This document shows positions 47,471 through 57,434 of a DNA stretch of 64,000 bases, one piece after another. Origin of the DNA: Affinundibacterium baiyunense (lineage in GTDB: Bacteria > Pseudomonadota > Gammaproteobacteria > Burkholderiales > Burkholderiaceae_D). The stretch is taken from assembly GCF_018139645.1 (NCBI RefSeq), contig NZ_JAGSPM010000010.1:62001-126000 (forward strand), in the 5' to 3' direction. The notes under the pieces were generated by a model. The model worked only from the letters and a program-made list of their open reading frames with translations. It had not been told where the DNA came from and searched no databases. Position 1 is the stretch's first letter; each line of letters begins with the position of its first letter. The position numbers and the translations under genes were made by a program.

Positions 47471-48055
47471 ATGGCTCCCATAGTCAATTTAGCGCAAGAG
47501 CTCGAAGCGATGCGTCCCGCTCTGTATCGATTTGCCATGCTACAGTTGCGAAATGCCGTTCATGCAGAAGACGCGATTCAGGAAACGCTACTGGCAGTGT
47601 TAGAGAAGCCAGAAAACTTCCAAGGTCATTCCAGCCTGCGAACTTATGTGATTGGCATTTTAAAATTCAAAATTATTGATTTTTTACGTAGCGGCAATCG
47701 TGAGGCGCAACTCAGTGAGTTTGGCGCGATAGATCAAGCCGATGATGATATCGTTGATCATCTATTTCATGCGAGTGGACATACCTTAACCGCAGCGAGT
47801 GCTTGGGGTGTTCCAGAAGCCAACTTGCAGCAAAATGACTTTTTCAAAACATTAGAACTATGTCTAGAGAAACTGCCAGCACAAACCGCACGCGTATTCA
47901 TGATGCGCGAGTGGTTGGAATTATCAAGCGAAGAAATTTGTAAGGAATTAGACCTCAGCTCGTCTAACTTATGGGTTCTTTTGTATAGAGCGCGCTTGCG
48001 TCTGCGTGAGTGTTTGGAACTCAATTGGTTCGCCATTGCCACGACAACAAAATAG
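47471..48055 (+). CDS. ECF-type RNA polymerase sigma factor
   Basis: This 194-residue protein has region 2 (MRPALYRFAMLQLRNAVHAEDAIQETLLAVLEKPENFQGHSSLRTYVIGILKFKIIDFLR) with the -10 recognition helix, and region 4 (CLEKLPAQTARVFMMREWLELSSEEICKELDLSSSNLWVLLYRARLRLRECLE). The spacer contains a ~40-residue acidic insert. It may belong to the TIGR02943-type group. A zf-HC2 anti-sigma-like gene follows by 7 nt. Target promoters unknown. Confidence 0.9.
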   Translation: MAPIVNLAQELEAMRPALYRFAMLQLRNAVHAEDAIQETLLAVLEKPENFQGHSSLRTYVIGILKFKIIDFLRSGNREAQLSEFGAIDQADDDIVDHLFHASGHTLTAASAWGVPEANLQQNDFFKTLELCLEKLPAQTARVFMMREWLELSSEEICKELDLSSSNLWVLLYRARLRLRECLELNWFAIATTTK

Positions 48056-48062
48056 GATCGCT

Positions 48063-48269
48063 ATGCTATTTCTATACACTTGCAAACAAGCCCATCAAAA
48101 ACTCTCAGAGAATTTAGACCGCCAACTGAGTCTAACAGAGCGCGCGCAACTCAAGCTGCATCTGAGTATGTGTGCATCTTGTAGTAATTTTAAAACGCAG
48201 ATGCAAACTATCCGCATGGCGATGAAACAAATGGCAGCTGGCAAATCATCTGACCAAGATCCACAGTAG
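48063..48269 (+). CDS. zf-HC2 anti-sigma-factor-like protein
   Basis: The 68-residue protein is read from the ATG at 48063 (AGGA upstream), 7 nt after the sigma-factor stop. TCKQAHQKLSENLDRQLSLTERAQLKLHLSMCASCSNFKTQM contains the HLxxCxxC zinc-binding pattern of ZAS anti-sigma factors. There is no membrane helix, so it should be soluble, as for redox-responding ZAS proteins (inference). Its operon partner is the sigma factor just upstream. Confidence 0.85.
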   Translation: MLFLYTCKQAHQKLSENLDRQLSLTERAQLKLHLSMCASCSNFKTQMQTIRMAMKQMAAGKSSDQDPQ

Positions 48270-48411
48270 TAAGTGCAGATAAGCGCGGTCGCAAAAAAAC
48301 GATCTTGCTAAAGTTGAACCGAAAAAATTCCCAAACAAAAAACACAAGTACTACGATTCAGTTACCATACCAATTTCTTGCATTTTGGCGCCTACGCCGA
48401 TTGGATACATA

Positions 48412-49116
48412 ATGCCGACCGATTCTCAATATCAAGCCGTTCCCGCGATCCCAGTTTCACAACGTATTCGTGAGCGCATCGTCAAAGCCAAAGTTCGCTA
48501 TCACGCCAATGATAATATTGCTGACTTCATTGAACCCGGTGAACTCGACGAATTATTAGCGGAAGTCGAAGGAAAACTCCGTGGCGTATTAGAAAGCCTC
48601 GTGATTGATACCGCCAGTGATCACAATACTTTAGACACCGGACGTCGTGTCGCCAAAATGTATTTGAATGAAATTTTTAAAGGCCGGTATTTGCCAATGC
48701 CGCCAGTCACTGAGTTTCCCAATGCATCACATTTGAACGAGTTGATGATCATCGGCCCAATTACGGTACGCTCAGCTTGCTCACATCATCTTTGCCCTAT
48801 CATCGGCAAAGTGTGGATAGGCGTGATGCCGAATGAACATTCCAATCTGATCGGTCTATCTAAATACGCGCGGATTGCGGATTGGATTATGAGTCGCCCG
48901 CAAATTCAAGAAGAAGCAGTGGTGCAATTGGCAGATACATTGCAAGAAAAAATGCAACCAGACGGATTAGCTGTCGTGATGGAAGCCGATCACTTTTGTA
49001 TGCATTGGCGCGGCGTGAAAGATATGGATTCAAAAATGATTAATAGCGTGATGCATGGTTCATTCTTGAAAGATCCAAACTTGCGTCGTGAATTTTTATC
49101 GCTGATCAAAAAATAA
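48412..49116 (+). CDS. folE: GTP cyclohydrolase I (FolE)
   Basis: This is 234 residues from the ATG at 48412; a TTG at 48385 would add nine residues without a ribosome site. The enzyme signatures are TGRRVAKMYLNEIFKGRY, the zinc/active-site SACSHHLCPIIGKVWIGVMP, YARIADWIMSRPQIQE and EADHFCMHWRGVKD. It converts GTP to 7,8-dihydroneopterin triphosphate, the first step of folate and pterin synthesis. The BLUF gene follows within 35 bp on the same strand. Confidence 0.95.
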   Translation: MPTDSQYQAVPAIPVSQRIRERIVKAKVRYHANDNIADFIEPGELDELLAEVEGKLRGVLESLVIDTASDHNTLDTGRRVAKMYLNEIFKGRYLPMPPVTEFPNASHLNELMIIGPITVRSACSHHLCPIIGKVWIGVMPNEHSNLIGLSKYARIADWIMSRPQIQEEAVVQLADTLQEKMQPDGLAVVMEADHFCMHWRGVKDMDSKMINSVMHGSFLKDPNLRREFLSLIKK

Positions 49117-49151
49117 GCCAACAAAATATCCACTGTGATGAGGAATATCGT

Positions 49152-49577
49152 ATGTTAGTTCGTCTCTTATATGCCAGCCGTGCTGTCGATGGAAACCTAG
49201 GTGAAATCGTGCAGAGCATCATGCAACAATCGCGCGATCACAATCCTCAACACGGTATCACCGGCATACTCTGCCATAGCGATCAAGTTTTCATGCAAGT
49301 GCTAGAAGGTGGGCGCGAAGCAATCAACACACTGTATGCGCACATCTTGCGCGACCCGCGTCATACCGATGTGGTGTTACTTGACTATGAAGAAATTAGT
49401 CAACGTCGTTATGCTGGCTGGACGATGGGACAAGCAAACTTAGGCAAAATCAATCCATCAATTTTATTGAAATACTCTGCATTGCCTGAGCTCAACCCTC
49501 ATCGCATGTCGGGAAAAATGTCATTGGCTTTGATTGAAGAGCTGATGGCAACTGCAGCAATCGTCGGACGCGCTTAA
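49152..49577 (+). CDS. BLUF-domain blue-light photoreceptor
   Basis: This 141-residue protein is a stand-alone BLUF domain. The flavin-contacting residues are present: Tyr7 in LLYASR, Asn31 in NPQHGITGIL, Gln49 in FMQVLEG, and Trp90/Met92 in YAGWTMGQ. A short helical tail (about 105-141) follows with no catalytic domain. It is 35 nt after folE, suggesting cotranscription. By family it senses blue light through FAD; its output partner here is unknown. Confidence 0.93.
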   Translation: MLVRLLYASRAVDGNLGEIVQSIMQQSRDHNPQHGITGILCHSDQVFMQVLEGGREAINTLYAHILRDPRHTDVVLLDYEEISQRRYAGWTMGQANLGKINPSILLKYSALPELNPHRMSGKMSLALIEELMATAAIVGRA

Positions 49578-49624
49578 GAAAATACTGTCACACCATGATT
49601 GTCGGATGATTGCAACACAAATGA

Positions 49625-51631
49625 TCAGTGCTGCGGTCTTTCAGCATAGCTCGCACTCACAACATCCGGCACTGGAGCGTCGAGCGCAGCGCAAACACTA
49701 CGCAATAAATCAGCACCTTCGGCACTTAATGGATTGCCACTCGCCTGCAACATCAGGCGAATCAAAAATGGTTTTGCCAATGGTGCTAATTGTTGAAACT
49801 TGTCTAAAGCCTGTTTCACCGCAAAGAAATCCATTTGATCGCGCGCCACAAATTGTGCTGCTTGCAAATGTAGTTCCGGCATACTGTTCGACGCTTTTAC
49901 AAACGCCTGCGGTGCGTGTTCAGCAGAAAATTCGGTCGTCGCCATTAAAGAAATCATCAAAGCGGCTTCTGTTTGCAACTGCGCGAGACCGGCATATTTC
50001 ACGCCAACATCGCGCCCAGACTTTGGACTTAAACGCCGCTGCAATATGGTCTGCAACACAAATTCTGCCTGCGATACTTTTTGATCTGCTGCGATCAAAC
50101 GTGCACTAATTCCCAGTACCTGCTGACGCTGCTCAGCATCTAACAATTTCAAAGCCGGTGTTGCCAAATCAAGCATCGGAAGATGTAAACTGACTGTGAG
50201 TTTTTCTAATGTCTCATGCAACAAACTAACGAGCGCACATTGCTGAGGCAAGGCTTGACGCAAAATTGCAAGTTGAATTTCAAAACTAGCGGGATCACGT
50301 CGATCCAATAAAAGTCCATACACTAGTGCACTAGCGGCTTTAGGATCACGCGCAGCCTGTACCAGTTCTGCTGGGATGGTCGCGATAGGTGCTTCTTGTT
50401 TAGCGGTGCTTGGTTTAGCCGCATTATCGCTAAAGTTATTTGCACTTGATGCGGGGGCTGTTTGATAACCATACTCAGGATGAAATCCCAAAGGCGACAC
50501 CGTGAGTCCGGTCGAGCTTGATCCCGCATTCGTCCCGTCGCCTGCAGCAAAACTCATACTCACTGCATGTTCATCAAGCTCCATTTCAGGAGGCAATTCA
50601 CTGGCATCCAATAATTCAATATTACGTCCATACAAACGTTGCAAACGCTCACTTAAAGGAGGATGCGTGGCAAACAAACCAGATATAAGATTTGGCCGTG
50701 CAGCGCCCAAAAACATATGGGATAACTGTTCCGCATTTGGATTTTTGATACGTGAACCACATTGATTACTACGTGTGAGGCCGCCAATTTTACGCAGAGC
50801 ACCGCCAATGCCATCAGGGTTACGCGTGAACTGTACTGCACTGGCATCTGCCAAAAATTCGCGTTGACGCGAGACCGCAGATTTAATCAAACGTCCGAAG
50901 AAGATACCGATATAACCAATTACGAACAGCGCCAAACCGAATACAAACAAGATAAGTTGTATCGATGGCCCTTTCTCATCACGGCTCCGACTACCACCGA
51001 ATCGTGCGCCCCACTCCATCAAATGCTGACCAAAACCCGCCAACATTTGTATCCCAAACAGCACGCCAATTAACTTAATATTCATGCGCATATCGCCATT
51101 CAAAATATGGCTAAATTCATGCGCTATCACGCCCTGTAATTCATCACGACTTAGACGCGTTAAGCTGCCACGTGTCACAGCAACCACGGCTTCATTTTGG
51201 TGATAGCCAGCAGCAAAAGCATTAATCGCATCTTCTTCATCCATCACATAGACGCGTGGACATGCCATGCCCGCCGCTAACGCCATTTCTTCGACGATAT
51301 TCAACAAACGACGTTCTTGAATATCGCGCGAATCTGGCTGCACTAATCGACCACCTGCCATCCGCGCTACCGCATCACCACCATCTTTTAAGCGCGACAT
51401 TTCAAACAACATGCCGCCGCCAATGAACAACAAAGTCACTGCTGTATTAGTAAAAAAGAAGCCTCGTGGATAAGTGTAAATCCCAGTAGGAATTTGGCCT
51501 TTCATCCATATCCATAACAGAGCTAAAGTGCCATTCACCGCTAACACGATCGCAATCACGGCAAGCACAAATAAGAACAGCAATTTCTTACTTTCTTTAT
51601 GTGCTTGCGCTTGATGTTCAAAAAAATTCAT
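49625..51631 (-). CDS. M48-family membrane metalloprotease with TerB-like C-terminus
   Basis: This 668-residue protein has two N-terminal membrane helices (about 15-85) and the zinc-protease motif HEFSH (171-175). Two more helices follow (about 185-245), then REFLADASAVQFTRNP with the third zinc ligand Glu. HPPLSERLQRLYG is typical of HtpX-like enzymes. The remaining ~300 residues are helical and end with a TerB/DjlA-like segment (LLDAEQRQQVLGISARLIAADQKVSQAEF...LSAEGADLLRSVCAALD). It is 48 bp downstream of lemA; LemA plus M48 proteins is a common pair. It probably acts in membrane-protein quality control. Confidence 0.88.
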   Translation of the reverse strand: MNFFEHQAQAHKESKKLLFLFVLAVIAIVLAVNGTLALLWIWMKGQIPTGIYTYPRGFFFTNTAVTLLFIGGGMLFEMSRLKDGGDAVARMAGGRLVQPDSRDIQERRLLNIVEEMALAAGMACPRVYVMDEEDAINAFAAGYHQNEAVVAVTRGSLTRLSRDELQGVIAHEFSHILNGDMRMNIKLIGVLFGIQMLAGFGQHLMEWGARFGGSRSRDEKGPSIQLILFVFGLALFVIGYIGIFFGRLIKSAVSRQREFLADASAVQFTRNPDGIGGALRKIGGLTRSNQCGSRIKNPNAEQLSHMFLGAARPNLISGLFATHPPLSERLQRLYGRNIELLDASELPPEMELDEHAVSMSFAAGDGTNAGSSSTGLTVSPLGFHPEYGYQTAPASSANNFSDNAAKPSTAKQEAPIATIPAELVQAARDPKAASALVYGLLLDRRDPASFEIQLAILRQALPQQCALVSLLHETLEKLTVSLHLPMLDLATPALKLLDAEQRQQVLGISARLIAADQKVSQAEFVLQTILQRRLSPKSGRDVGVKYAGLAQLQTEAALMISLMATTEFSAEHAPQAFVKASNSMPELHLQAAQFVARDQMDFFAVKQALDKFQQLAPLAKPFLIRLMLQASGNPLSAEGADLLRSVCAALDAPVPDVVSASYAERPQH

Positions 51632-51679
51632 GCTCGCTGGCCTGTACTGGAATTCAGAAATATCGACTCAGTTGTAACT

Positions 51680-52270
51680 TCAATTAAATGAAACTTTGAT
51701 TGCTTTTCGTTCTTCTGGTGCTTCGGTGGATTGCAATAACTCAGCAAGCTTAAAGCCAAACATACCAGCAAAGATGTTGCCTGGAAATTGCTCGCACGCC
51801 GTGTTGTATTGCATCACGCTGTCGTTATATGCCTGACGTGCAAACGAAATTTTATTTTCGGTACTAGTCAATTCCTCAGTTAGCTGCAGCATGTTTTCAT
51901 TGGCTTTTAAATCAGGATAAGCCTCAGATAATGCAAACAGTTTGCCGAGTGAAGATGCTAATGCGCCTTCTGCATTCGATAACTGATGTACCGCCGCCGC
52001 ATCCGATGGATCAACCGCAGCTTTCGCGTTCGCAGTGACTGCTTGATTACGCGCGGCGATGACGGCTTCTAAGGTTTCGCGTTCGTGCTTCATGTAGCCC
52101 TTGGCCACTTCGACCAAATTGGGGATCAAGTCATAGCGACGCTTAAGCTGCACATCGATTTGCGCAAATCCATTTTTGAAACGATTGCGGAAACTAACTA
52201 AATTATTGTAGGTGCTGATCGCCCAAAAGATGAGCCCACCAATAATAAGTAAAAAAATAATGAATCCCAT
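51680..52270 (-). CDS. lemA: LemA-family membrane protein
   Basis: This 196-residue protein has one N-terminal helix (FIIFLLIIGGLIFWAI) and LemA blocks: YNNLVSFRNRFKNGFAQIDVQLKRRYDLIPNLVEVAKGYMKHE and FARQAYNDSVMQYNTACEQFPGNIFAGMFGF. CAGGAGAAAG precedes the ATG. It has a helical-bundle periplasmic or cytoplasmic domain (orientation not shown). It is the probable partner of the M48 protease encoded next. Confidence 0.92.
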   Translation of the reverse strand: MGFIIFLLIIGGLIFWAISTYNNLVSFRNRFKNGFAQIDVQLKRRYDLIPNLVEVAKGYMKHERETLEAVIAARNQAVTANAKAAVDPSDAAAVHQLSNAEGALASSLGKLFALSEAYPDLKANENMLQLTEELTSTENKISFARQAYNDSVMQYNTACEQFPGNIFAGMFGFKLAELLQSTEAPEERKAIKVSFN

Positions 52271-52333
52271 ATCTTTCTCCTGAAAAAAAGAGCTGCAAAA
52301 ATATTTTGCAGCTCTGTGATTTTGACTTCACGC

Positions 52334-53615
<1,282 letters not shown>

Positions 53616-53763
53616 TCAAGGCGAAGTAGATACCTGCTTTGCAGGTAAAAGAAAGATTTTATTACCGTTCGGCGAATTCGTCGTTCTTGTCCTTTAATGA
53701 AGCGCGACCAATCATTGCTGCCAATTGCTGTCAAGATGACCTAGATTACCGTTGTAGGTTAGC

Positions 53764-54150
53764 TCAAGCGGAGATCACATTCTTTAACCAAATTAACTCT
53801 TCTCCCTCGATGGCGACGAGGTCAAAACGGCAGGCCGGTATTGGTTTGACATTCTGCAAATAGACTTGAGCCGCATGAACTAATCGTTTTTGTTTGCTAG
53901 ACGTAACGCTTGCAATCGCGCCACCAAACTGCTTCGAACTGCGCTGTCTTACCTCAACAAACACTAAATACTTGCCATCACGCATAATTAAATCGATCTC
54001 ACCACCTTTACATAAGAAACTTCGCTGCAGCAACTGCAAACCCTGCTCCTGTAAATACAAAAGCGCTCGCTGTTCCGCAGCGTCACCGGTTCTTTGTTTG
54101 CTAGTACGGATCGCAGCCAATCGTCGTGCTAGCCAATTTGTTTCAGTCAT
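53764..54150 (-). CDS. yraN: YraN/UPF0102 family nuclease-like protein
   Basis: This is 128 residues from the ATG at 54150. The UPF0102 blocks are RTGDAAEQRALLYLQEQGLQLL, FLCKGGEIDLIMRDGKYLVFVEVRQRSS and QKRLVHAAQVYL. The E-x(n)-GEIDLI-x(n)-EVR pattern is that of a PD-(D/E)XK restriction-like fold, but cellular function is not established. It is transcribed divergently from rsmI with 46 bp between. Confidence 0.92.
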   Translation of the reverse strand: MTETNWLARRLAAIRTSKQRTGDAAEQRALLYLQEQGLQLLQRSFLCKGGEIDLIMRDGKYLVFVEVRQRSSKQFGGAIASVTSSKQKRLVHAAQVYLQNVKPIPACRFDLVAIEGEELIWLKNVISA

Positions 54151-54196
54151 AGCGTACAATCTTCATTCGCGCTTAAAAACCTTTTGAAATAGCCCC

Positions 54197-55117
54197 ATGA
54201 GCCAAGACCACCAAGCCGCTTTCAATCCTAGTGCTTTATTTGAAGCAGTTCAGCAGCAAAGCTATCCTAACGCGACTCTGTACATAGTGGCAACACCAAT
54301 TGGCAATAGTGCCGATATTTCATTACGTGCCTTACATCTGTTGACGCTGGTCGACGCTGTCGCTTGCGAGGATACGCGCAATACCGCCCAATTACTGACG
54401 CGTTATGGACTACATAAACCCTTAATCGCAGCACATCAACATAATGAACATGAAGTCGCGGCCAAGATCATTACCCGTCTTCAAGTGGGCGAGCGAATCG
54501 CTTTAGTGTCAGATGCTGGAACACCTGCGGTGTCTGATCCCGGCGCAATTATCGTTGACGCAGTACGCGCTGCTGGTTTGCGCGTTTCGCCATTACCAGG
54601 TGCATCTGCCGCCATCAGTGCTTTGTCCGCAAGTGGTCTCATCAATGATCAATTCTATTTTGTCGGTTTCTTACCGTCAAAAGCCGGCCAACGCGACAGT
54701 GTATTGCAAGGATTAGCGCATATCCCCGCCAGCCTCATTTTTTATGAAGCACCACACCGTATCATTGAGTCAACGCAAGCACTACACCAAGCTTTCGGCG
54801 ACGCGCGCCAAGTCGTATTTGCGCGTGAGTTAAGTAAACTATTCGAAGAAATTCATCGCTGCCCATTAGCGCAAGCTGCTACTTGGCTACAGCAAGATAG
54901 TCATCGCGAAAAAGGCGAGTATGTGGTGATCGTTGAAGGTGCAAGCAAGGATAGCGATCAAAATGACATCGAAGCGCGCCGCGTATTGAACATCTTATTG
55001 ACCGAACTATCGGTCAAACAAGCTGCCGCACTCGCAGCGCAAATTACTGGGAAAAAGAAAAACGCACTTTACCAACTGGCGTTATCAATGAAAGAGTCAA
55101 ACAACGAAGAATCTTGA
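54197..55117 (+). CDS. rsmI: RsmI, 16S rRNA 2'-O-ribose C1402 methyltransferase
   Basis: This 306-residue tetrapyrrole-methylase-fold enzyme has LYIVATPIGNSADISLRALHLL, ACEDTRNTAQLL, LVSDAGTPAVSDPG, LPGASAAISALSASGL, FVGFLPSK and FYEAPHRI. The C-terminal helical part ends with KQAAALAAQITGKKKNALYQLAL. It methylates C1402 of 16S rRNA using S-adenosylmethionine. yraN is divergent; rlpA is convergent downstream. Confidence 0.95.
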   Translation: MSQDHQAAFNPSALFEAVQQQSYPNATLYIVATPIGNSADISLRALHLLTLVDAVACEDTRNTAQLLTRYGLHKPLIAAHQHNEHEVAAKIITRLQVGERIALVSDAGTPAVSDPGAIIVDAVRAAGLRVSPLPGASAAISALSASGLINDQFYFVGFLPSKAGQRDSVLQGLAHIPASLIFYEAPHRIIESTQALHQAFGDARQVVFARELSKLFEEIHRCPLAQAATWLQQDSHREKGEYVVIVEGASKDSDQNDIEARRVLNILLTELSVKQAAALAAQITGKKKNALYQLALSMKESNNEES

Positions 55118-55163
55118 TAGCTCTAGCCTTAAATACGCTGTTCTTGGTTACGCGAGCATTTGC

Positions 55164-56315
55164 TCATCGCTGAACCACTATCGGTTTTGCATTACCAACC
55201 GCTAATTCTTGCGCTGCTTTTTGCGCAGCTTCACGTTGCGCATAAGGACCGCCTTGCAAACGATACAGATTGCCTTGTTGCACGATCTCCAAATGCAACT
55301 CGTATTCCGTACCTAATTTTTGCTGCTTATCTTTTAAGACTTGCATCAATTGCGCTTTACTAGCCTCGGCATTTGCACGAATCGCAAAAGCCGCAAATTG
55401 CAAATAAAAGCCGTTTTGAGATTTTGATGACTCTGAACTGCTAGGCGCGTTCTCTTCAGCGCGCGGCAACTCAGTTTTAATAATACGCTCTTGCGACGCG
55501 ATCAAAGCCTCTAAACTAACACCCTCTTTCTCTTCCGCTTGAGCAGTTTTGTCTGCCATAGACTTCGGCTGATCTTTAATTGAGCTAGCAACTTGAGCGT
55601 TATTTTGAGCGCCAACATTTGCCTGTTGGTTTTGACTATTCTCTGCCATTCTTGCAATATCTTCAGGTAGCAAACGCTCAAGCTCAACCTCGCTACTGCC
55701 CTTACCCAAATAGCCTAATTTAAGCGCAGCGGTGTAGGATAAATCCATAATGCGATTGGAATGAAATGGCCCGCGATCATTGATACGCACGATGATTTGT
55801 TTGCCATTGCTTAAATTCGTCACCCGCGCATAAGAAGGAATCGGCAAAGTCGGATGCGCCGCAGTAATTTTATACATGTCGTATGGCTCTCCAGATGAAG
55901 TGCGCTTGCCATGAAATTTTTTGCCGTACCAACTGGCATAGCCTTTTTGCTTGAATGGCGTCGTGCTGTCGTTAATCGGGGTATAGGTTTTTCCGAAAAC
56001 TTTGTATGGCTTATTGCCGGTACGCGAGTAAGGTTCAACCACAGGAATTGGATCAACGGTCGATTCCAAACCTTCAGGAATTTCATCGCCTGGACCGTCA
56101 TCCATATAGTAACCGCCCCTCCCAGAATTAGCTTTCGGTAAAACGGGTGCGGTACTGCTCACAGACTTAGGTGGCGTCGTCGCGGCATTCGCACTCGATG
56201 CAGGTTTACTTTGTTCTTGTATCACGGGTTTGACTTTGGGCGGACTTGAACACGCACTCAATAAGATGAGAGCGAATAGGCCGCAGATGTATAAAAAACG
56301 CGAGAATAAAGTCAT
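55164..56315 (-). CDS. rlpA: RlpA-family septal lytic transglycosylase lipoprotein
   Basis: This 383-residue protein has a lipoprotein signal (FALILLSAC) and a low-complexity linker. The double-psi beta-barrel domain (about 120-215) contains GYASWYGKKFHGKRTSSGEPYDM, HPTLPIPSYARVTNLSNG and VRINDRGPFHSNRIMDLS. The acid-base Asp of the family sits in the NDRGPF block. A SPOR domain closes the C-terminus (about 300-383, FYLQFAAFAIRANAEASKAQL). It cleaves denuded glycan strands. It is 9 nt after rodA in the rod-shape operon. Confidence 0.93.
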   Translation of the reverse strand: MTLFSRFLYICGLFALILLSACSSPPKVKPVIQEQSKPASSANAATTPPKSVSSTAPVLPKANSGRGGYYMDDGPGDEIPEGLESTVDPIPVVEPYSRTGNKPYKVFGKTYTPINDSTTPFKQKGYASWYGKKFHGKRTSSGEPYDMYKITAAHPTLPIPSYARVTNLSNGKQIIVRINDRGPFHSNRIMDLSYTAALKLGYLGKGSSEVELERLLPEDIARMAENSQNQQANVGAQNNAQVASSIKDQPKSMADKTAQAEEKEGVSLEALIASQERIIKTELPRAEENAPSSSESSKSQNGFYLQFAAFAIRANAEASKAQLMQVLKDKQQKLGTEYELHLEIVQQGNLYRLQGGPYAQREAAQKAAQELAVGNAKPIVVQR

Positions 56316-56324
56316 GGAGTCGTC

Positions 56325-57434
56325 CTAAGATTTCATTAACTTTCGATGGTGCTGTATGCTCATCAAAATACCTGCACCCATACCCAGCGTTACCATCGCG
56401 GTACCACCAAAACTAACAAAAGGTAAAGGGACTCCAACGACTGGCAAAATGCCGACCACCATGCCCATATTCACAAAAGCATAAGTGAAAAAGATCATCG
56501 TCACCGCACCCGCCATCAAACGCGAAAACAAGGTTGGTGCATTTGATGCAATCATCAAACCACGCACCACAAACAAGAAATAAAGCGTCACTAAAAAGGC
56601 TGCACCCATAAAGCCGAACTCTTCCAAATACACAGCAGAAATAAAATCGGTAGTATGTTCAGGAATAAATTCTAGATGCGATTGCGTGCCCCCTCGCCAG
56701 CCTTTACCAGTTAAGCCACCAGAACCGACCGCGATCATCGATTGAATAATATGGAAACCTTTACCCAATGCATCGACCGTCGGGTCAAACATAATCTCAA
56801 CCCGATGTCGCTGATAATCATGCAGTAAAAACTTCCATACTAAAGGCAAACTAGCCAAACCAATAATGGTCAACGCTCCCAGCAAACGCCACGATAAACC
56901 GGCAAAAAAGATAATCGAAAAGCCAGCAACAAACACTAAAATTGTCGTGCCGAGATCGGGCTGCTTCGCAATCAAACCAGCAGGAATGGCGAGAATCACA
57001 ACTGCAATAACAAAGTCTTTCCACCGTAAAGCGCCTTCACGTTTTTGAAAGTACCAAGCGAGCATCAGAGGTAAGGCGATCTTTAATATCTCTGAAGGTT
57101 GCACCACCGTGCCGACATTGAGCCAGCGACGTGAGCCATTTTTTACAATGCCAAACATCGCCACACCAATCAATAAAGTAACCCCAAGCACATACAAAGG
57201 TACGGCAAATCGCATCAGGGTTTGTGGCGGGATATTTGCCACTATCCACATCACAAAAAAAGCAACCACAATGTTACGGATGTGATGCTCAACTCGCCCT
57301 GGCCAATCCAAACCTGCCGAGTACATCGTCACTATCCCTGTTGAGATAATCAAAAATAATAAGATCGCCAATGGCGCATCAAAGACCGTGAAAAGAGAAC
57401 GAAAGCGCTTCCAGTAAACCGACTTGTTATCCAT
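56325..57434 (-). CDS. rodA: RodA, SEDS peptidoglycan glycosyltransferase
   Basis: This 369-residue SEDS polymerase has 10 helices. Diagnostic stretches are GSRRWLNVG, QPSEILKIALPLMLAWYF, KQPDLGTTILVF, GLTGKGWRGGTQSHLEFIPEHTTDFI and GVPLPFVSFGGTAM. It polymerises lipid II glycan during elongation with its partner PBP2. Its ATG shares one base with the mrdA stop (TAATG), so the pair is translationally coupled. Confidence 0.96.
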   Translation of the reverse strand: MDNKSVYWKRFRSLFTVFDAPLAILLFLIISTGIVTMYSAGLDWPGRVEHHIRNIVVAFFVMWIVANIPPQTLMRFAVPLYVLGVTLLIGVAMFGIVKNGSRRWLNVGTVVQPSEILKIALPLMLAWYFQKREGALRWKDFVIAVVILAIPAGLIAKQPDLGTTILVFVAGFSIIFFAGLSWRLLGALTIIGLASLPLVWKFLLHDYQRHRVEIMFDPTVDALGKGFHIIQSMIAVGSGGLTGKGWRGGTQSHLEFIPEHTTDFISAVYLEEFGFMGAAFLVTLYFLFVVRGLMIASNAPTLFSRLMAGAVTMIFFTYAFVNMGMVVGILPVVGVPLPFVSFGGTAMVTLGMGAGILMSIQHHRKLMKS

